A stretch of DNA of 10,417 nucleotides, taken from Actinomycetes bacterium. Lineage in GTDB: Bacteria; Actinomycetota; Acidimicrobiia; Acidimicrobiales; UBA8190. Numbering within the stretch: the first letter of the stretch is position 1; each line of letters opens with the position of its first letter. Under the pieces are notes generated by a model that saw nothing but the letters and a program-made list of their open reading frames with translations, made no database searches and was not told where the DNA came from. This document shows, piece by piece, positions 6,907-10,417 of this stretch. The translations under genes were made by a program, and so were the position numbers. The stretch lies in assembly GCA_021798135.1 (NCBI GenBank), contig JAJZYI010000105.1, positions 1-10,417 on the forward strand, in the 5' to 3' direction.

Positions 6907-6977
6907 TTGTGCGAGCGTTGTCCTCTTCCGCACAAGAAGTTGCTTTCAGCAGGCATCTATATCGTTACACTGGCGCC
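6907..6977 (+). promoter_or_regulatory. Leaderless promoter and candidate MarR operators
   Basis: A -10 TACACT (6966-6971) is followed by exactly six bases and then the ATG at 6978, giving a leaderless transcript. CTTTCA (6943-6948) is a poor -35 at 17 bases. Two dyads could be operators. One is TTGTGCG (6907-6913) and CGCACAA (6929-6935), with centres 22 bases apart, about two helical turns. The other is TGCTTTCAGCA (6941-6951), which covers the -35. MarR proteins commonly bind such dyads over their own promoters. This stretch is also locally AT-richer than the rest of the window. Confidence 0.6.
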
Positions 6978-7799
6978 ATGTCCTTCGCGGCCGACCTCCC
7001 CGCACCGGCGCCGCACAGGCGCGGCGAGGTTCCGCCGATCGGCACGTCCGAGGACCCGTCCATCGGCACCGCCACCGACCCGTCCATCGGCACCGCCACC
7101 GACCCGTCCATCGGCACCGCCACCGACCCGTCCATCGGCACCGCCGCCGACCCGTCCATCGCCGCCATCGACGACGCCCTGGTGGCCGTGTCCCACAGCG
7201 CCACCCGCGTCCGCTCCCACGAGCGCCTGCTCCGTCGGGCTGGCGTCACCGTCGACAGGGCGGGCTCCATCCTCCTCGGCCACCTCGACCGCACCGACGG
7301 GCTGCGCGTGAGCGAGCTGGCCGCCACCCTCGGAGTCGACGCGCCGACCGTGACCCGGAAGGTGCAGCACCTCGAACGCGAGGGCTGGGTGTCCCGCTCG
7401 CCGGACCCCGACGACGGCCGGGCCCACAGGCTGCACGTCACCGACGAGGGCCGCGCCGTGCTCCAGCGCCTGCTGGCAGCCCGCCGGTCGTCGATCGCCG
7501 AGGTCCTGGCAGACTGGGCTGCCGAGGACCGCGAGCGGTTCGCCGACCTGCTGCGGCGGTTCGCCGAGGACGTCCTCCACCACCACGACGAGCCCGGCTC
7601 CCACGACGAGCCCGGCTCCCACGACGAGCCCGGCTCCCACGACGAGCCCGCGCACCTCCAGGCGGGGACGCACCGCCAGCCGGCCGCGCGCCGCGCCGAC
7701 CATGGGCACCCCGTCCCCACCGGGTCGACGCGCAGCACCCGGCTCGCCAGGGACCGCCGGGCCGGGCACCCGCACCAGGGGCACCAGGAGGACCGATGA
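6978..7799 (+). CDS. MarR-family transcriptional regulator with repeat-rich extensions
   Basis: A 273-residue protein with a winged helix-turn-helix MarR core at about 62-202. LRVSELAATLGVDAPTVTRK (109-128) is the helix-turn-helix and DPDDGRAHRLHVTDEG (143-158) the wing with its usual Asp-Gly-Arg. MarR proteins are dimeric cytoplasmic repressors released by small ligands; one that precedes an exporter usually represses it. The family is normally 140-160 residues. Here an N-terminal extension of about 60 residues holds four copies of DPSIGTAT-type octapeptides (27-58). The C-terminus adds about 70 residues, with HDEPGS three and a half times (203-224) and then an Arg/His/Pro-rich tail. The ATG at 6978 is fixed by a -10 six bases upstream. 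Its stop overlaps the exporter start in ATGA. The MarR call is firm; the role of the repeats is unknown. Confidence 0.9.
   Translation: MSFAADLPAPAPHRRGEVPPIGTSEDPSIGTATDPSIGTATDPSIGTATDPSIGTAADPSIAAIDDALVAVSHSATRVRSHERLLRRAGVTVDRAGSILLGHLDRTDGLRVSELAATLGVDAPTVTRKVQHLEREGWVSRSPDPDDGRAHRLHVTDEGRAVLQRLLAARRSSIAEVLADWAAEDRERFADLLRRFAEDVLHHHDEPGSHDEPGSHDEPGSHDEPAHLQAGTHRQPAARRADHGHPVPTGSTRSTRLARDRRAGHPHQGHQEDR
7057..7161 (+). repeat. 24-bp in-frame tandem repeat in the MarR N-terminus
   Basis: Four 24-bp units (7057-7080, 7081-7104, 7105-7128, 7129-7152) and a nine-base partial unit. The first three are identical at DNA level and the fourth has one change; a degenerate copy precedes them. Each encodes eight residues (PSIGTATD in phase). 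Identity at synonymous positions points to recent slippage rather than protein-level selection alone. Confidence 0.93.
7584..7655 (+). repeat. 18-bp in-frame tandem repeat in the MarR C-terminus
   Basis: Three identical 18-bp units CACGACGAGCCCGGCTCC (7584-7601, 7602-7619, 7620-7637) and a partial fourth, each encoding HDEPGS. They begin just after the last helix of the MarR core. Confidence 0.92.
7786..7791 (+). promoter_or_regulatory. Shine-Dalgarno of the exporter gene
   Basis: AGGAGG four bases before the ATG at 7796, inside the end of the MarR gene. It confirms the exporter start and shows that it can recruit ribosomes itself, in addition to coupling through the ATGA overlap. Confidence 0.8.
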
Positions 7800-9469
7800 G
7801 CAGCACTCCCGCTGAAGCGGCGCCGACGGGCGCTCCGGCCGGCGGCACTCCGGCCGGCAGCCAGCGCCACGTCATGGTCGTCCTCGGCGCGCTCATGCTC
7901 GGCATGCTGCTCGCCGCGCTGGACCAGACCATCGTCGCCACCGCGCTCCCGACCATCGCCGCCGACCTGGGCGGCCTCAACCACCTGTCCTGGGTGGTCA
8001 CCTCCTACCTGCTCACCTCGACGGTGTCGACGCCCCTGTGGGGGAAGCTCGGCGACATGTACGGCCGCAAGCGGCTGTTCCAGCTGTCGATCGTGATCTT
8101 CCTGGTGGGCTCGGCGCTGTCGGGCCTGTCACGCGACATGGCCCAGCTGATCGCCTTCCGGGCGCTGCAGGGCATCGGGGCCGGTGGGCTCATGGTGGGA
8201 GCCCAGGCGATCATCGGCGACGTGGTGAGCCCGCGCGAGCGGGGCCGGTACATGGGCTACTTCGGCGCGGTGTTCGGCGTCACCAGCGTGATCGGCCCGC
8301 TCCTCGGCGGCTACTTCACCACGTCGCTGTCGTGGCGGTGGGTCTTCTACATCAACCTGCCCATCGGCATCGTCGCCCTGGCCGTGGTGGCCACCGCCCT
8401 GCACCTGCCCAGGCGGCGTACCGAGCACAAGGTCGACTACCTCGGGGTCGCCCTGCTCTCGGCGGGCGTGACCTCGCTGATCCTGCTCACCACGTGGGGC
8501 GGCACGACCTACCCCTGGGGATCGGGCGTGATCGTCGGGCTGGGTGTCGCCGGCGTCGCCCTGCTGGCGGCGTGCGCCGCCGTCGAGCGCCGGGCCGCCG
8601 AGCCGGTGCTTCCTCCCGAGCTCTTCCACAACGGCGTGTTCAACCTGACCAGCGTCATCGGTTTCATCGTCGGCTTCGCCATGTTCGGGGCCATCGTCTA
8701 CCTGCCCCTGTACTTCCAGACCGTCAACGGCGTCAGCCCGACGGTGTCGGGCCTGGAGCTGCTGCCGCTCATGCTGGGGTTCCTCGGCATGTCGATCGTG
8801 AGCGGGCAGCTCATCACCCGCACCGGCAAGTACAAGGTGTTCCCCATCGCCGGCACGGCGATCATGACCGTCGGCCTCTACCTCCTCTCCACCATGACGC
8901 CCTCCACGCCGTTCATCGTGGCCGCCGTCGACATGCTGGTGGTCGGCGTCGGGCTGGGGCTCGTGATGCAGGTGCTGGTGATCGCCGTGCAGAACGCCGT
9001 CCCCTACCGCCACCTCGGCGCGGCCACGTCCCTCGCCACCTTCTTCCGGTCCATCGGCGGCTCGTTCGGCGCGGCGATCTTCGGGGCCGTGTTCACCGGC
9101 CGGCTCGGCGTGGAGGAGGCCCGCCACCTGCCGCCTGCGGCGCTGCGGGCGCTTCACGCCGCCGGCGGCGCCGTCACCGACAACCCCGCCCAGCTCAAGG
9201 CGCTGCCCGCCCCCATCCACCACGGCTTCGTGCTCGCCTTCAGCCACAGCCTGCAGACGGTCTTCCTGGTCGCCGTGCCGGTGGTCGTCGTCGCCTTCGC
9301 GGCATCGCTGTTCCTCCGGGAGGTGCCGCTGCGCGAGACGGCCCACCTCGCCGGTCCGGAGGGCGTCTTCGTCCACGAACCGCCGGTCGGCGCCGACGAC
9401 CCGCCCGACGCCGCCACCGCTCCCGCCGGGGAGGGAGCGCTCCCCGGCACCGCGCCGGCGGGCGGCTGA
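7796..9469 (+). CDS. DHA2-family MFS drug efflux transporter (EmrB/QacA type)
   Basis: A 557-residue proton-driven exporter in the cytoplasmic membrane, with about 14 hydrophobic segments starting at residue 27. The family motifs are clear: LDQTIVATALPTIAADL (42-58) with the membrane Asp43 of motif D1, motif A GKLGDMYGRKR (83-93), and the antiporter motif C region GAVFGVTSVIGPLLGG (157-172). WRWVFYINLPIG (180-191) is typical of DHA2 proteins. The first 25 residues and the last 45 are Ala/Pro/Gly-rich and polar, probably cytoplasmic tails. A loop of about 40 residues (437-476) lies before the last helix. DHA2 members export cationic dyes, antibiotics or own metabolites; the substrate cannot be told. 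Overlap with the MarR gene implies a repressor-exporter operon induced by the exporter's substrate or a related compound. Confidence 0.95.
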   Translation: MSSTPAEAAPTGAPAGGTPAGSQRHVMVVLGALMLGMLLAALDQTIVATALPTIAADLGGLNHLSWVVTSYLLTSTVSTPLWGKLGDMYGRKRLFQLSIVIFLVGSALSGLSRDMAQLIAFRALQGIGAGGLMVGAQAIIGDVVSPRERGRYMGYFGAVFGVTSVIGPLLGGYFTTSLSWRWVFYINLPIGIVALAVVATALHLPRRRTEHKVDYLGVALLSAGVTSLILLTTWGGTTYPWGSGVIVGLGVAGVALLAACAAVERRAAEPVLPPELFHNGVFNLTSVIGFIVGFAMFGAIVYLPLYFQTVNGVSPTVSGLELLPLMLGFLGMSIVSGQLITRTGKYKVFPIAGTAIMTVGLYLLSTMTPSTPFIVAAVDMLVVGVGLGLVMQVLVIAVQNAVPYRHLGAATSLATFFRSIGGSFGAAIFGAVFTGRLGVEEARHLPPAALRALHAAGGAVTDNPAQLKALPAPIHHGFVLAFSHSLQTVFLVAVPVVVVAFAASLFLREVPLRETAHLAGPEGVFVHEPPVGADDPPDAATAPAGEGALPGTAPAGG

Positions 9470-9556
9470 CCCCACGCCCGCGCCGCCAGGCGGCCGTCAC
9501 CAGCGCGCCCGCGCAGCGAGGCGGCCGCCACCCGCACGCCGGGGCGGTCACGCTGC
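9470..9556. other. Short convergent intergenic region
   Basis: Eighty-seven GC-rich bases between the converging exporter and PAS-protein genes. A short inverted repeat GCCGCC/GGCGGC (about 9484-9496) is present with almost no loop and no T-tract, so I see no intrinsic terminator for either gene. Confidence 0.5.

Positions 9557-10417
<861 letters not shown>

Noticed and set aside
5744..7795. Long in-frame upstream extension of the exporter gene
   Set aside because: It overlaps the PLP-enzyme and MarR genes in another frame; the exporter start at 7796 has an AGGAGG and begins the normal N-terminus.

Overview
The window is very GC-rich, with strong G/C bias at third codon positions. Several genes have a TANNNT hexamer six bases upstream of an ATG or GTG, which suggests leaderless transcripts. 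LeuA is of the actinobacterial type. Together these point to a high-GC actinobacterium. Acidimicrobiia or a related deep lineage is my guess from general character only; no marker gene in the window settles it. There are no tRNA or rRNA genes, insertion sequences or CRISPR arrays.

Layout. (1) Minus strand, 1-2818: a dienelactone-hydrolase-like gene cut by the left edge, then leuA (2-isopropylmalate synthase). leuA has a long leader holding a -35/-10 promoter, a ten-residue leucine-rich leader peptide, a perfect 12-bp hairpin, a rho-independent terminator and two tandem hairpins. This looks like transcription attenuation by leucine supply. (2) Plus strand, 2968-4554: a small three-helix membrane protein, transcribed divergently from leuA, then a short-form 6-phosphogluconate dehydrogenase with a large hairpin in its presumed 5' UTR. 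(3) Plus strand, 4727-6768: a SAM methyltransferase whose stop overlaps the start of a class V (SufS/Csd-like) PLP enzyme. (4) An array of eight 16-bp repeats, followed by a leaderless promoter with candidate operators. (5) Plus strand, 6978-9469: a MarR-family regulator with unusual tandem peptide repeats at both ends, coupled by an ATGA overlap to a DHA2-family MFS exporter. This is a typical self-regulated efflux operon. (6) Minus strand, 9557-10417: the C-terminal end of a PAS/coiled-coil signalling protein that resembles the tail of CheB/CheR fusion proteins. It is cut by the right edge and converges on the exporter.

Most genes here are of familiar type. The parts worth a second look are the leuA leader, a three-copy motif in the leuA/membrane-protein divergent region, the repeat-flanked MarR protein, and the number of short tandem repeats (13, 16, 18, 24, 27 and 42 bp periods). 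Repeats inside genes have periods that are multiples of three.
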